A DNA stretch of 64,000 bases from HNR sp040400085. GTDB lineage: Bacteria > Actinomycetota > Actinomycetes > Actinomycetales > Microbacteriaceae. This document shows, piece by piece, positions 18,138 through 27,783 of the stretch. Made by a program: the position numbers and the translations under genes. The stretch is from contig JBBAQX010000011.1 of NCBI GenBank assembly GCA_040400085.1, positions 1 through 64,000 of the forward strand. Reading direction: 5' to 3'. The notes below the pieces were generated by a model, which saw only the letters and a list, made by a program, of their open reading frames with translations, was not told where the DNA came from and made no database searches. Every line of letters starts with the position of its first letter. Positions within the stretch are counted from its first letter, which is position 1.

Positions 18138-21100
18138 ATGCAAAGCCGAGTTACTGCCCTAATTGTGGCCACAAATGGTACCGAGAGACTTGAGCGAACC
18201 CTCGAAGGGCTCGCGCAACAGACTCGTAAACCCGATCGGGTCATCCTCGTTGACAACGGGTCGACCGACAACACTGCTGCTATTTTCGCAAATGTCGAGG
18301 CCGAGCGGATCATCTCAACAGGTGAGGTCCTGCCTTTCGGCGCAGCCATAAAGATGGCCGTTCGTTTGCTTTCCGATGACTCGACGAGCGACGAGTGGCT
18401 CTGGTTTTTGACCCACGATAGCGCTCCGGAGCCTGAAGCCCTCGAAGCCATCCTCGCGACCGTACAGCGGGCGCCTTCCGTTGCGATAGCAGGCCCGAAG
18501 CTGACTTCCTGGGACAGGCCAGATCATATCCGTGAGATTGGGCAAACTCTCACCCGCTTCGGCGCTCGCTGGCAGCTCAGCTCGGAAGAACTCGACCAGG
18601 AACAGCGAGACACCCAACAGGACACCCTTGCTGTAGGACCGGTCGGTATGTTGATCCAGCGCCAGCTGTGGGAACAGATGGACGGCTTCGACCCAGCCCT
18701 GACAATTTATGATGATGGGCTGGACCTCTGCATTCGTGCACGCCTTGCGGGATACCGAGTCGTTGTCGCGCCAGGATCGAGAGTTCGATTTGCCGGTGAC
18801 GGCGTGGCTGGCCCCACCATAAGCAGAAAAATGTCTGTTGCACGGCGAAACTATAAATACGCCCGCGCAGCCCAACTCCATCGTCGCCTCGCATATGCAC
18901 CCGCCTGGGCAGTTCCTGCTCACTGGCTATCCCTGCTTCCGCTTGCGCTTCTCAGAACCTTCTGGTACTTGTTGCGCGAATTGCCAGGGCGAATCCCAGG
19001 TGAGATTTCAGCATCATTCTCTGTCGCGTTCTCAGGTCGCAAAATAACGGATGCTCGTAGGCTCCTCTCGTCACAAAAAACCGTTGGCTGGGATGCAGTG
19101 CGGCCCTTGCGCATCGATAACAAATCAGTGCGAACCCAGCAAATGATTGACAGGGAAGCAATACTTGCACGACAAGGCAGGGTAAAACGCGAGTCTCACT
19201 TCATCAGCACGGGTGGGCTTTCCCTTCTGATGGTGAGCGCGGTGCTATCAGTTGCGCTCTTCTACTCGTTTTTTAGCACCACAGCATTGTCTGGCGCGGG
19301 GTTGCTGCCGCTGAGCGATACCGTACGTGATCTCTGGGCTAACACCAGCTACGGTCTGCACGGGATCGATGCTGGAATCGTGGGCCCTTCGCATCCGTTC
19401 AATTTTGTCTTGGCTTTTCTGGGCACACTGACCTTCTGGCAACCATCGTTTTCTCTTGTCCTTCTGTACTTCGCTGCTATACCGCTCGCGGGACTTGGGG
19501 CGTGGTTCTGGGCAGCACGTATTACGGAGCGTCCGATTGCGCGCGGATTTATCTCGATTGCATGGATGCTGAGCCCGACCCTTCTTGCCTCACTCGCGCA
19601 GGGCCGCATCGGCGCCGTGATCGTGCATATTCTTCTCCCGTGCCTGGTCATGGCGCTCATGGGCGCACGAAAGTCTTGGTCTGCTGCGGCGACAAGCTCG
19701 ATTATCTTGGCGGTAGTTCTTGCGTGTGCGCCGTCACTGTTTCCCGCGGTTGCCGTTTTGTTCCTCGTGGGTCTTGCCTTTAGCGGACGCGGGGTTGCTC
19801 GTGTTCTTACGATTGCGATCGTGCCTGCGGCCCTGTACTTTCCACTCATCGCATACGCCTTTGCGCACGGTAATCTGCTGCTCATTCTTATCGATCCGGG
19901 AGTTCAGGTTCCGTTTGACGCCGCCACGCCGGCCCAGCTGCTGCTGGGCTTCCCTAGCGCGGGTCTTGCCGGATGGAATACCGCTCTTGCCAGCATCGGA
20001 GCTGGTACCTGGCCTTACACCATAATCGTGGCAGTGCTGGTGGCCCCCCTTGGGCTTCTCGCCCTTGTTGGGGTTGCACTATCCAAAGCGCGCAGGGTTG
20101 CGATTGGACTCTTACTTGCGGGGGTCGGCCTTGCAGGTGCCCTTATCGCAAACCAATTTGTTCTTTCGTCCGCGGGATCCGACAGCGTTGGCGTGTGGGC
20201 TGGTGCGAGCGTGAGCATCTATTGGTTTGGCTTGCTGTCGTTGGCAATCGCTACGCTGTCGGCACTTCCCAAGCTGTCCGAGACGGTAAGTGTTCTTTCC
20301 GGGCTCGCACTCACCATCGCGGTCGTTCCCGTTGTCATTGCGCTGTTCTTGGGGCACGGAGCCTTCCGGAGTCCTGAATATACCGTCCCAGCAGTCGTTC
20401 GGGCCGCAGCGCAGGGCGGCCAAAACGTTGGAACCCTCGTTCTTACTCCCCAGCCGAATGGTGGAGTCCTAGGACAGGTAGTTCGCGGAACCGGTGCAAA
20501 ATTAGATCAGCAGTCTACTCTCGAATTCGTCTCGTTGAAACCGACAGCACGGGAGCAGGAACGCGTAAAAATCATTGGAGGCCTCCTCTCCGAGGGGGCT
20601 GTGTCACAACTCTCAGAACTACGGCGCGTTGGAATTAACTTTGTTGTGCTGAGCGATGTCTCAGAAGGGCGTCCGATTGCAAATGACCCAGTAATCTCTG
20701 GAACAACGTCGAGAATTCAGGGTGCTCTTGATGGCAACTCCGATGTCTCTGCTGTTGGGCCTACGGAATTTGGTGACCTGTGGAAGGTAAACGGTGAGGT
20801 TACCGCATCCACCCCGGTTAAAGTTCCAGCCGTTGAACAAGCATATGCAAATACAGTCTGGACGATCCAGCTGATTGCCATTGCGGCGTTGTTCCTCCTC
20901 GCTTTGCCCACCGGTGCGGTAGTTGAGAGGCCGCCGAAGCCAACGCGTCGAAAACCTTCACGTTTCCTGAAGAAAGAAACCCCGGTTGTGCCGGAAGAGG
21001 GTATCGACCAGGAAGAGGTTCCAGCGGCGGACATTTCTGCGCTCAAGAATTCAAAGTCGAAAAATAAAAAGGACCGTAAACGAGGTAAAGTCGCTATCGA

Positions 21101-21473
21101 ACAGCGCGGCGTTGAGAACGAGGCCGTTGAGAACGAGGTCGTTCAAGACGTCGCTCTTCACGGCGGTGCAGATGAAAAAAAATCTGGTGAAAGCAACGAG
21201 TTTACGGCCAGTATCGTTCAGGACTCTGGCTCTCGGGACCTGGGCGCCATACCCCCTGAATTTGTAGCTCCTGGAGGCGAACTTCCTCAGCAAGCGAAGT
21301 TGCAGGATCCTGCTGTTCGTGCAGACGATTCAGACGAGACCTTCGAAGACGCACATCTTGAAAGCCCCGGTGTTGAGGGACCTCACCTGATTGAAAGCTC
21401 CGTCGACGACGAAGACATTGACGATACTGTCCTCGGGCAGAAGAAGACGGGAGAGGAGCCTACCGATGTCTAG
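18138..21473 (+). CDS. Large membrane-embedded family 2 glycosyltransferase
   Basis: This encodes 1111 residues. Residues 1-230 form a GT-A domain (ALIVATNGTERLERTLEGL, VILVDNGSTDNT, WFLTHDSAPEPEAL as the DxD-like site, and IYDDGLDLCIRARLAG). Many transmembrane helices span about 270-740, then an extracytoplasmic domain to about 900, and a final helix at about 907-928. A charged Lys/Glu-rich tail of about 180 residues follows. The architecture is shared by large actinobacterial glycosyltransferases encoded beside whiB2. It probably elongates a cell-envelope glycan, but donor and acceptor are unknown. Its end overlaps the next gene by 8 bp, so the two are coupled. Confidence 0.85.
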   Translation: MQSRVTALIVATNGTERLERTLEGLAQQTRKPDRVILVDNGSTDNTAAIFANVEAERIISTGEVLPFGAAIKMAVRLLSDDSTSDEWLWFLTHDSAPEPEALEAILATVQRAPSVAIAGPKLTSWDRPDHIREIGQTLTRFGARWQLSSEELDQEQRDTQQDTLAVGPVGMLIQRQLWEQMDGFDPALTIYDDGLDLCIRARLAGYRVVVAPGSRVRFAGDGVAGPTISRKMSVARRNYKYARAAQLHRRLAYAPAWAVPAHWLSLLPLALLRTFWYLLRELPGRIPGEISASFSVAFSGRKITDARRLLSSQKTVGWDAVRPLRIDNKSVRTQQMIDREAILARQGRVKRESHFISTGGLSLLMVSAVLSVALFYSFFSTTALSGAGLLPLSDTVRDLWANTSYGLHGIDAGIVGPSHPFNFVLAFLGTLTFWQPSFSLVLLYFAAIPLAGLGAWFWAARITERPIARGFISIAWMLSPTLLASLAQGRIGAVIVHILLPCLVMALMGARKSWSAAATSSIILAVVLACAPSLFPAVAVLFLVGLAFSGRGVARVLTIAIVPAALYFPLIAYAFAHGNLLLILIDPGVQVPFDAATPAQLLLGFPSAGLAGWNTALASIGAGTWPYTIIVAVLVAPLGLLALVGVALSKARRVAIGLLLAGVGLAGALIANQFVLSSAGSDSVGVWAGASVSIYWFGLLSLAIATLSALPKLSETVSVLSGLALTIAVVPVVIALFLGHGAFRSPEYTVPAVVRAAAQGGQNVGTLVLTPQPNGGVLGQVVRGTGAKLDQQSTLEFVSLKPTAREQERVKIIGGLLSEGAVSQLSELRRVGINFVVLSDVSEGRPIANDPVISGTTSRIQGALDGNSDVSAVGPTEFGDLWKVNGEVTASTPVKVPAVEQAYANTVWTIQLIAIAALFLLALPTGAVVERPPKPTRRKPSRFLKKETPVVPEEGIDQEEVPAADISALKNSKSKNKKDRKRGKVAIEQRGVENEAVENEVVQDVALHGGADEKKSGESNEFTASIVQDSGSRDLGAIPPEFVAPGGELPQQAKLQDPAVRADDSDETFEDAHLESPGVEGPHLIESSVDDEDIDDTVLGQKKTGEEPTDV

Positions 21474-22884
21474 GAAAAAGAAAGCTCTCACGCTCTCCGG
21501 CAAGATAATCGCGGGTATTGCCGCCGGGTCGCTCACAGCCGGTGCTATTTATATGCTGGGTATCGTGAGCTTGCCAACTATCACGAGGGCCGCGGTGTCC
21601 TCCGAAGTCGATACTTCGGCATCATCCAGCTCTGAAATGGCATGCATCGGCTCCGCCGTGCAGATTGGCTCGGACCCGACGAACCCGCTTGGCATCACGA
21701 ACGTAGGCGAGGCCAAAATCAGCGCCACCTCACCGGCTGGAACAACTCTTGACAGCTTCCTCCTCTCCCGGACGGGTATCGATGAGCAGGCGTCGGCGTC
21801 CCAGCCGAAAGGTACGACGCTGGATTCGGATGAGAGGCGCACCTCTGCGTTGGCTCAGAGTCAGATGGTCTCAAGCGACACGATGAAGGGCCTCACTGCT
21901 TCTGCGTGTAACCAGCCTTTGGCGGAGAGCTGGTTGGTAGCGGGGTCGACGGTAACAGGTTCTTCCTCACTGGTGTTACTGACGAATCCCGGTAACGTTA
22001 CCTCGACAGTCACACTGACTGTCTACTCTGAGAACGGTGTCGTCGATACACCGGGATCGACGAATCTTGTGGTTGAGGCACGGTCCCAGCGCGTCGTATC
22101 GCTCAATGGTCTCGCGCCTGGCGTAAACGCTTCTGTAGTCCATGTCCAGTCTCGTGGCGGCAAGATAGCCGCGTCGCTTCAGGAATCCATCACGGAGGGA
22201 CTCGATGCCATCGGAATTGATACATCAACCGCTGTGGCTGGCCCCTCAAAACAGGTAAGCATCCCGGGGGTACGCGTAGGAGCCCCAATCGCTGGAGAAG
22301 CAACTGACGACCATGAACACGACCTTTCCCGAGTTTTGAGAGTTTTTTCCTCTGGTGAGTCAACCTCTCAAGTGAAAGTTATTGCACACGGACCCGATGG
22401 CTCGAGTGAAGAGCTGGGAACTTTCGATGTTGTTCCACTCACTGTCAACGAGTTCGTTATCCCGGAGCTTCCGGAGGGCGTATACACCGTGACTTTAGAA
22501 TCAGATGCTTTGCTTCTAGGGAGCGTTCGTCTCGTTACAGCTGGGACTGTATCACCGGATTTCGCAGCGTTTCAGGCCGCGGACGCGTTCACCGGGAAGA
22601 CAGCATTCGCAACGGTGTCCGGACCAAATCCTCGTCTGAGTATCTATAACGCGGGACCATCCCCAGCAAACGTGATCGTGATACAGGGAGAGACAAAACA
22701 GACGATAACCGTCCCCTCTCAGACAGCTGCTCCGGTCCAACTCACAGAAGGTGTCGGGTATACCCTCGACTCAACTATGCCGTTGTTTGCTGGCGTTTCA
22801 CTCATCGGTGACAACGCAATCGCAGGTTACCCGGTTCAGTCACCCTCTGTAGACGCTGACCCTGTAACCGTTTATACTCGCTGA
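21466..22884 (+). CDS. DUF5719-family envelope protein
   Basis: This encodes 472 residues from ATG 21466, with a GGGAGAGGAG ribosome-binding stretch just upstream. The frame stays open further upstream, but this start gives a normal N-terminus: basic residues (SRKKKALTL) and one transmembrane segment (about 12-35). The rest is predicted extracytoplasmic, beta-rich and Ser/Thr/Val-rich, with motifs such as SSLVLLTNPGNVTSTVTLTV. DUF5719 proteins are conserved next to the giant glycosyltransferase in actinobacteria, suggesting a partner role at the cell surface, though no function is known. It shares an 8-bp overlap with that gene. Confidence 0.8.
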   Translation: MSRKKKALTLSGKIIAGIAAGSLTAGAIYMLGIVSLPTITRAAVSSEVDTSASSSSEMACIGSAVQIGSDPTNPLGITNVGEAKISATSPAGTTLDSFLLSRTGIDEQASASQPKGTTLDSDERRTSALAQSQMVSSDTMKGLTASACNQPLAESWLVAGSTVTGSSSLVLLTNPGNVTSTVTLTVYSENGVVDTPGSTNLVVEARSQRVVSLNGLAPGVNASVVHVQSRGGKIAASLQESITEGLDAIGIDTSTAVAGPSKQVSIPGVRVGAPIAGEATDDHEHDLSRVLRVFSSGESTSQVKVIAHGPDGSSEELGTFDVVPLTVNEFVIPELPEGVYTVTLESDALLLGSVRLVTAGTVSPDFAAFQAADAFTGKTAFATVSGPNPRLSIYNAGPSPANVIVIQGETKQTITVPSQTAAPVQLTEGVGYTLDSTMPLFAGVSLIGDNAIAGYPVQSPSVDADPVTVYTR

Positions 22885-22923
22885 TCTATTCACCCGGGGA
22901 TCTCTCTTATCGCCTGGTCACAA

Positions 22924-23367
22924 CTAAAAGTGGCTGTGGCCCTCTGGCGGGAGTAATTCCCAGGGCTCTTTGCCCAGGTATTCAGCCACGGCGCTGTAAA
23001 CGGCATACTCGATAAACATTCTGCGATGCGCTTGATCGTTCACATGAAGACGCCCTGAGCGTTGCAGCGGGACACGGAAGAATGTTACTCGTTTTTCCGC
23101 TCTGCTCACCCGCCACAATTGGGGCTCTTCGTCGGTCTGAGGCGCAGGGTCTGTCGGTATCGATACGAAATCGAATTGTACGTTTTCGAGGTCTTCGGGC
23201 CATAGCGATCTGATATATTCAACGGTGCCACCCGCAATCCTGTCAAACGAGGTGATTCGATTGTCGAGTATGGGAAGCTCCGGGCCTAAAACGGGCGAGC
23301 GTAAGCCTCTGCCGTGTCTCGCGGAGGAGGTCCCCCTTCGTGAAGAGCCAGAGCGTGAAGCCGTCAT
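22924..23367 (-). CDS. Rv3259-like 'metallopeptidase family' protein lacking the zinc motif
   Basis: This encodes 147 residues. After a basic low-complexity N-terminus (about 1-30) come PELPILDNRITSFDRIAGGTVEYI, a central strand region (NVQFDFVSIP), ITFFR-like VTFFRVPLQR and a C-terminal IEYAVYSAVAEYLGKEPWELLP. This layout resembles mycobacterial Rv3259 and its zincin-like relatives (DUF1025). No HExxH motif is present, so peptidase activity is doubtful. It is divergent from the DUF3499 gene, and both are conserved neighbours of whiB2 and manA across actinobacteria. Confidence 0.75.
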   Translation of the reverse strand: MTASRSGSSRRGTSSARHGRGLRSPVLGPELPILDNRITSFDRIAGGTVEYIRSLWPEDLENVQFDFVSIPTDPAPQTDEEPQLWRVSRAEKRVTFFRVPLQRSGRLHVNDQAHRRMFIEYAVYSAVAEYLGKEPWELLPPEGHSHF

Positions 23368-23404
23368 GTCTCAACTCTACCCGTTGGAGGAGTAATCTTG
23401 ATGG

Positions 23405-23638
23405 GTGCGCCAAAGACTCTGCTCGAAAGCGACGTGTCAACGTCCGTCCGCTTTCTCCCTGACATACGACTATCAGGGATGTTCAATGGCCATCGGCCCG
23501 TTAAGCCCAGATGCAGATCCCAACAGTTACGATCTGTGCCAGTTTCACAGCGAGCGGCTCACCCCTCCCTCTGGATGGACTCTGTACCGCCACGACTTAT
23601 TAGGCGGAGTAGAGTCCCGCCCTCTTTCTAAGAATTAG
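23405..23638 (+). CDS. DUF3499 small cysteine-rich protein
   Basis: This encodes 77 residues from GTG 23405. The sequence RQRLCSKATCQRPSAFSLTYDY, then SYDLCQFHSERLTPPSGWTLYRHD, matches DUF3499 (Rv3258c-like). The C-x4-C pair and a later C-x2-H could bind zinc. Function is unknown. A strong GGAGGAG lies at about 23386-23392; a longer plus-strand frame at 23398 shares that site but encodes no recognisable protein. The gene is divergent from the Rv3259-like gene with a very short shared promoter region (37 bp). Confidence 0.8.
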   Translation: MRQRLCSKATCQRPSAFSLTYDYQGCSMAIGPLSPDADPNSYDLCQFHSERLTPPSGWTLYRHDLLGGVESRPLSKN

Positions 23639-23673
23639 CGCAATCAAGGCCAATCGCAACCAGAACCCATCGC

Positions 23674-24495
23674 CTAGCCGTGCGTTCCACTCAGCGTTGG
23701 CTCAAGTCTGGATAGCCGCCTTGCCTCGTTCGCAAGGGCAAGCTCTTCACGTCTCCGACGTATCGTGGTCACTGCAACGAGAAAATCAAGTGGATCGCCT
23801 CCGGGTACCGGCGACACAAAGACGGATACTTCGTTCGCCAGCTGCATCGCCATGCCCATGCGAGAGATGGCTGTCATAGTTGCTGCCCCGTCAACGAATT
23901 GACCGATACGGCGAGACAACCCGGCTGGCAAGGGAGCAACATCCGCTATCGAGGCCCACTCTGCCAAAGCAGGTGGCATAAAAGCAGGGCGAGGGCTCGG
24001 CTGCGGAACCCTCTCGCTCTGAGCATATGTTCCAGCCAGGATATCGCCGAGACGTTTCGTTCGCGAGGTAAGCAAGCCCGTTATCGCAGCGCCGCCGCCG
24101 GCTGTGGCATACACTTCGAAAAAGCCAACGAGAGAGCGGATAAAAGCATGCCTAAACTGAATCGCACCCCCGTCCTCGCGCACGACCCTGAGCCCAGTTG
24201 CGAGCTTGCCGAGCGAGCGTCCCTGCATCAGCAGCTCAGTGATGCAGGGGAGGCCGACCAGGCAGAAAACCATCAACACGATAAAGGATGCTTGGCTCGC
24301 TGCCTGATCTATGTTCCATGCTTGCAGTGCGAACGAGAGCATAAGGGCTGCTAAGAAAAGCACCAATAGGTAAACGACCACGTCGATAATGAGCCCAGCT
24401 GCTCGCAGGACGTAACTCGCCGGGCGTACGCTGAGCGCTACCGCCTCGCCCGTAACCAGTTCGTCATCGCTGTAAATACCATTTATGTTGGTCAC
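23674..24495 (-). CDS. RDD-family membrane protein
   Basis: This encodes 273 residues from a GTG start. It opens with ALSVRPASYVLRAAGLIIDVVVYLL, an RDD-like first segment in which the usual Arg-Asp-Asp appears as Arg-Ala-Ala with a later Asp. Three or four hydrophobic segments follow up to about residue 150 (GRSLGKLATGLRVVREDGG is a conserved loop). The C-terminal 110 residues are soluble. Function of the family is poorly defined, with some members proposed as ion or small-molecule transporters. It is divergent from the SpoIIM-like gene, a pairing conserved in actinobacteria near moxR/DUF58 genes, which are not in this window. Confidence 0.8.
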   Translation of the reverse strand: MTNINGIYSDDELVTGEAVALSVRPASYVLRAAGLIIDVVVYLLVLFLAALMLSFALQAWNIDQAASQASFIVLMVFCLVGLPCITELLMQGRSLGKLATGLRVVREDGGAIQFRHAFIRSLVGFFEVYATAGGGAAITGLLTSRTKRLGDILAGTYAQSERVPQPSPRPAFMPPALAEWASIADVAPLPAGLSRRIGQFVDGAATMTAISRMGMAMQLANEVSVFVSPVPGGDPLDFLVAVTTIRRRREELALANEARRLSRLEPTLSGTHG

Positions 24496-24514
24496 TCAAC
24501 TAGTATTTCAGCAG

Positions 24515-25510
24515 ATGGATATTCACGCATACGCCCACGCCCACCGAGCCGAATGGCAAAGGTTAGACGCTTTGACCCAAAAGCGTCGACTTGAGGGACC
24601 CGAAATTGATGAATTTGTCGATCTCTACCAAACCGCTACGAGCCACCTCTCCGCGATGACAACGGCCGCCGGAAATACGGCATTTAGCGAACAGCTCTCA
24701 GTGAGGCTCTCACGTGCGCGCCAGAAACTCACGGGGCAGAGATCGAATCCGCTTGCCGCGCTTGCGCGCTTTTTTGTGATTCAACTGCCTGCGGCGCTAT
24801 ACAGAACACGCTGGTGGTCGCTAGCCGCCGGTACCTTTGTCGTCCTACTCGCCGTGATTTATGGTTTCTGGGTCGCAACAAACCCAGCCGTTTTGGCATC
24901 TCTAGGTACCGATGCTCAGCTCAAGCAACTCGTTGAAAATGATTTTGTCAACTACTATTCCGAGAACCCTGCGGCCTCTTTCACTGGCCTGGTCTGGACA
25001 AATAATGCCTGGATTGCAGCCCAGTGTTTAGCCTTCGGCATTACAGGAGTTTTCGTTCCCTATATTCTTCTCCAAAATGCGCTCGGGGTCGGAAGCACAG
25101 CAGGCGTTATGTTCGGCTATGGCGAGGGAGATGTGTTCTTCCAGTACATCCTGCCTCACGGAATGCTCGAACTGACGTGTGTTTTTGTCGCAGCGGGTGC
25201 CGGTTTGATGCTTTTTTGGGCATGGGTGTCGCCCGGACCTCGAACCCGTGGAGCGGCCATCGCAGCAGAAGGGCGTGCGCTGATTACAGTGGCGGTTGGA
25301 ATGGTTATCTGGCTGTTTATCTCGGGAATCATTGAAGGATTTATCACGCCTCAACCCTGGCCATGGCAGATTAAGGTCGCAATCGGTGCTGTGGCTCTTG
25401 CAGCCTTCCTGTCCTATATGCTCGTTCTTGGACGGCATTCGGCGCTTGCGGGAGAGACCGGAGACCTTGATGAGTTTGAAGCGGGTGCGGTGCAGCTGAC
25501 AGCCGGGTAG
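24515..25510 (+). CDS. Stage II sporulation protein M (SpoIIM/DUF95)-like membrane protein
   Basis: This encodes about 331 residues from ATG 24515, giving MDIHAYAHAHRAEWQRLDALTQK, the usual start for actinobacterial members. The frame is open from 24485. A helical N-terminal cytosolic region (1-90) precedes five or so transmembrane segments. The loop containing NNAWIAAQCLAFGITGVFVP and FFQYILPHGMLELTCVF matches the SpoIIM core (HGxxEL). The organism need not sporulate; such proteins are widespread and their role is unclear. Only about 19 bp separate this start from the divergent RDD gene, so transcripts may be leaderless. Confidence 0.8.
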   Translation: MDIHAYAHAHRAEWQRLDALTQKRRLEGPEIDEFVDLYQTATSHLSAMTTAAGNTAFSEQLSVRLSRARQKLTGQRSNPLAALARFFVIQLPAALYRTRWWSLAAGTFVVLLAVIYGFWVATNPAVLASLGTDAQLKQLVENDFVNYYSENPAASFTGLVWTNNAWIAAQCLAFGITGVFVPYILLQNALGVGSTAGVMFGYGEGDVFFQYILPHGMLELTCVFVAAGAGLMLFWAWVSPGPRTRGAAIAAEGRALITVAVGMVIWLFISGIIEGFITPQPWPWQIKVAIGAVALAAFLSYMLVLGRHSALAGETGDLDEFEAGAVQLTAG

Positions 25511-25555
25511 GCATCCCATCAATCGAATGTCACAGGAGGGCCTTAGACTGAACAA

Positions 25556-27433
25556 ATGAGCAGTACAGGTAGACCGGGAGGACCTCGAGGGAGGCTGAGC
25601 TCGGCTGACGTCGAGCTGCAACGTCGGCTAAATGCTGATGCCCCGCAGATACCTGATCTTTTTGCGCGCATACGACGGCTTTTTTCGAACTATAAGCCCC
25701 AACTCGTGTTTATCGTAGCGTTGGTCCTTGTCGGAGCAGGCCTTAGTGTGATTCCTCCGTTGCTTACAAAGACTCTTTTTGACGACGCTCTCTTTCCAGA
25801 ATCCGGTCTTGATATGGCGCTTCTGGTGCGGCTCGTAATTATGATGATTGCGCTTTATCTTGCTTCTGCAGTTCTGGGGGTCTGGCAAACATATCTCACC
25901 GCAAGCGTTGGCAACAGCGTCATGGGCGAGCTCCGAGTGCGGATGTTTGAGCATTTGCAGAAGATGGAACTCAACTTTTTTACTCGCACTAAAACGGGAA
26001 GCATCCAATCTCGATTGCAAAATGACGTTGGCGGGGTAGCGGGAGTGCTCACCAACGCCGTGTCAAACGTCCTGGGGAACACCGTCACCGTTCTTGCCGC
26101 TGCCGCTGCGATGCTGCTGCTCAGTTGGCAGATGACCATCGTGGCGTTCATCCTGATGCCCATCCTCGTCATCGTTCAACGCCGAATCGGTCAGATTCGA
26201 GCTAAAATCGCATCTGCCACAGTTGAGTCGATGGCAGAGATGTCGGCGATCACTCAGGAAGCCCTGAGCATCTCGGGCATGCTTCTCTCCAAGAGCTACA
26301 ATCGTCAATCGTTCGAAACTGACCGTTACCGGTCGGCTAATCGCGATCAGGTGCGCCTACAGGTACGGCAGGCGATGAGCGGGCAGTGGTTTTTCGCGAC
26401 GGTCAGCGTTATTTTATCCAGCATCCCCGCAATCGTTTATCTCGTAGCGGGGCTCATGATTAGCGGGGGAGTCGTAGGGGTGACCGCGGGAACTGTCGTA
26501 GCCTTCACCGCAGCGCAGTCCAGACTAATGTTTCCGCTGCTTGGTCTCATGAGGGTGGCCCTTGACATGCAGACCTCCTCAGCCCTTTTTGCCAGGATCT
26601 TCGAGTACCTCGACATGGTTCCTGCGATTGCGGATAAAGAGGATGCCCGTGAGCTGCCTGATGCGGTGGGAACGATTGAGTTTAGCGACGTGGTATTTCG
26701 ATATCCGGATGCTCGGGGCCCAGGTGATACGTCACCAACAGATACATCCGGGCCGACCCTCAAAGGCGTGAGCCTGCGCGTTGAGGAAGGTCAATTCGTG
26801 GCCTTTGTCGGACCGTCCGGTTCGGGGAAGACCACCCTGAGCTATCTGATACCTCGTTTTTATGATGTTCTTTCAGGCTCTGTGAGCATCGGTGGTTACG
26901 ATGTGCGTGACCTTCAGCAGCAGTCACTTGTATCGCGAATCGGTATCGTGAGTCAGGAAACATATCTTTTTCATGACACCATCGGGCAAAATCTTCGCTA
27001 TGCGCGGCCGGACGCCACAGACGAAGACCTGGTTGCCGCTGCACGAGCTGCCAACATTCACGACACAATTATGTCTTTTTCCGACGGATATGACACCGTT
27101 GTGGGCGAACGTGGTTACCGCCTCTCAGGCGGTGAAAAACAGCGGGTGGCAATTGCGCGGGTGCTGCTGAAGGATCCTGACATCCTGATTCTTGACGAAG
27201 CCACGAGCGCGCTTGACTCAACATCGGAGAGAATCGTGCAGAAAGCATTGGACGAGGCAGCACGGGGGAGGACAACATTCTCGATTGCCCATCGGCTTTC
27301 TACCGTGAGTTCCGCTGATTGCATCTTCGTGGTGAAGGATGGGCGCATTGTTGAGCGCGGAACTCACGAAGAATTGCTCGGCGTGGGAGGGCTGTATACG
27401 GAGCTCTATGAGGGGCAGCGGCTTGACAGCTAG
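25556..27433 (+). CDS. ABC exporter, fused permease and ATPase
   Basis: This encodes 625 residues. An N-terminal type I exporter domain has six transmembrane segments (about 45-340) and is followed by a nucleotide-binding domain. The latter shows Walker A GPSGSGKTT (about 419), Q-loop IVSQETYLF, signature LSGGEKQR and Walker B ILILDEATSALD with the H-loop FSIAHRLSTV. It should work as a dimer to export a lipid, peptide or drug; the substrate is unknown. A linker rich in Asp/Pro/Thr (about 375-400) interrupts the start of the ATPase domain. The gene starts 45 bp after the SpoIIM-like gene and ends before a hairpin and tRNA-Lys. Confidence 0.92.
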   Translation: MSSTGRPGGPRGRLSSADVELQRRLNADAPQIPDLFARIRRLFSNYKPQLVFIVALVLVGAGLSVIPPLLTKTLFDDALFPESGLDMALLVRLVIMMIALYLASAVLGVWQTYLTASVGNSVMGELRVRMFEHLQKMELNFFTRTKTGSIQSRLQNDVGGVAGVLTNAVSNVLGNTVTVLAAAAAMLLLSWQMTIVAFILMPILVIVQRRIGQIRAKIASATVESMAEMSAITQEALSISGMLLSKSYNRQSFETDRYRSANRDQVRLQVRQAMSGQWFFATVSVILSSIPAIVYLVAGLMISGGVVGVTAGTVVAFTAAQSRLMFPLLGLMRVALDMQTSSALFARIFEYLDMVPAIADKEDARELPDAVGTIEFSDVVFRYPDARGPGDTSPTDTSGPTLKGVSLRVEEGQFVAFVGPSGSGKTTLSYLIPRFYDVLSGSVSIGGYDVRDLQQQSLVSRIGIVSQETYLFHDTIGQNLRYARPDATDEDLVAAARAANIHDTIMSFSDGYDTVVGERGYRLSGGEKQRVAIARVLLKDPDILILDEATSALDSTSERIVQKALDEAARGRTTFSIAHRLSTVSSADCIFVVKDGRIVERGTHEELLGVGGLYTELYEGQRLDS

Positions 27434-27467
27434 CGCGGCCCAGCTGAGGTTGTGGGGGAGTATAAGG

Positions 27468-27503
27468 AAAAAGCGCCTGATCGCTGTGGGCGATCAGGCG
27501 CTT
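27468..27503 (-). terminator. Hairpin terminator for tRNA-Lys (possibly bidirectional)
   Basis: A 13-bp perfect stem (AAGCGCCTGATCG at 27471-27483 with its complement at 27491-27503) has a 7-base loop. On the minus strand it is followed by a run of U from the AAAAA at 27468-27472, the classical intrinsic terminator layout for the tRNA gene. It also lies after the ABC exporter stop on the plus strand. Confidence 0.8.
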
Positions 27504-27509
27504 CGTGTG

Positions 27510-27582
27510 TGGGCCCGGCGGGGCTCGAACCCGCGACCCGCGGATTAAAAGTCCGATGCTCTACCAACTGAGCTACAGGCCC
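27510..27582 (-). tRNA. tRNA-Lys (anticodon UUU)
   Basis: The minus strand folds as a cloverleaf: acceptor GGGCCTG pairs with CGGGCCC, D-arm GCTC/GAGC, anticodon stem CGGAC with the loop carrying TTT, and T-arm CGGGTTCGAGCCCCG with the standard TTCGA. The discriminator base is A at 27510. CCA is not encoded. Anticodon TTT assigns lysine. A strong terminator follows. Confidence 0.95.
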
Positions 27583-27783
27583 GACTCATCTAACTTACCC
27601 TGTTCAGCGGCTTCTCGTTAAATCGAGGCGCAGCGTTGCGCAAATTTTTTTGATCCTTCGCATGATCTTCGTGTTACCAGCTTTGTTCCAGGCTTATCTG
27701 GTCTAATCTAGCGTTGTTGCACAACGAGAGGCTCGGCATCCCGAATCGATCTCACAAGCAACTGTGCGAGAGAGGCGACCGAT

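Noticed and set aside
22924..23367. Active zinc metallopeptidase
   Set aside because: No HExxH motif can be found in the protein, although family annotation suggests one.
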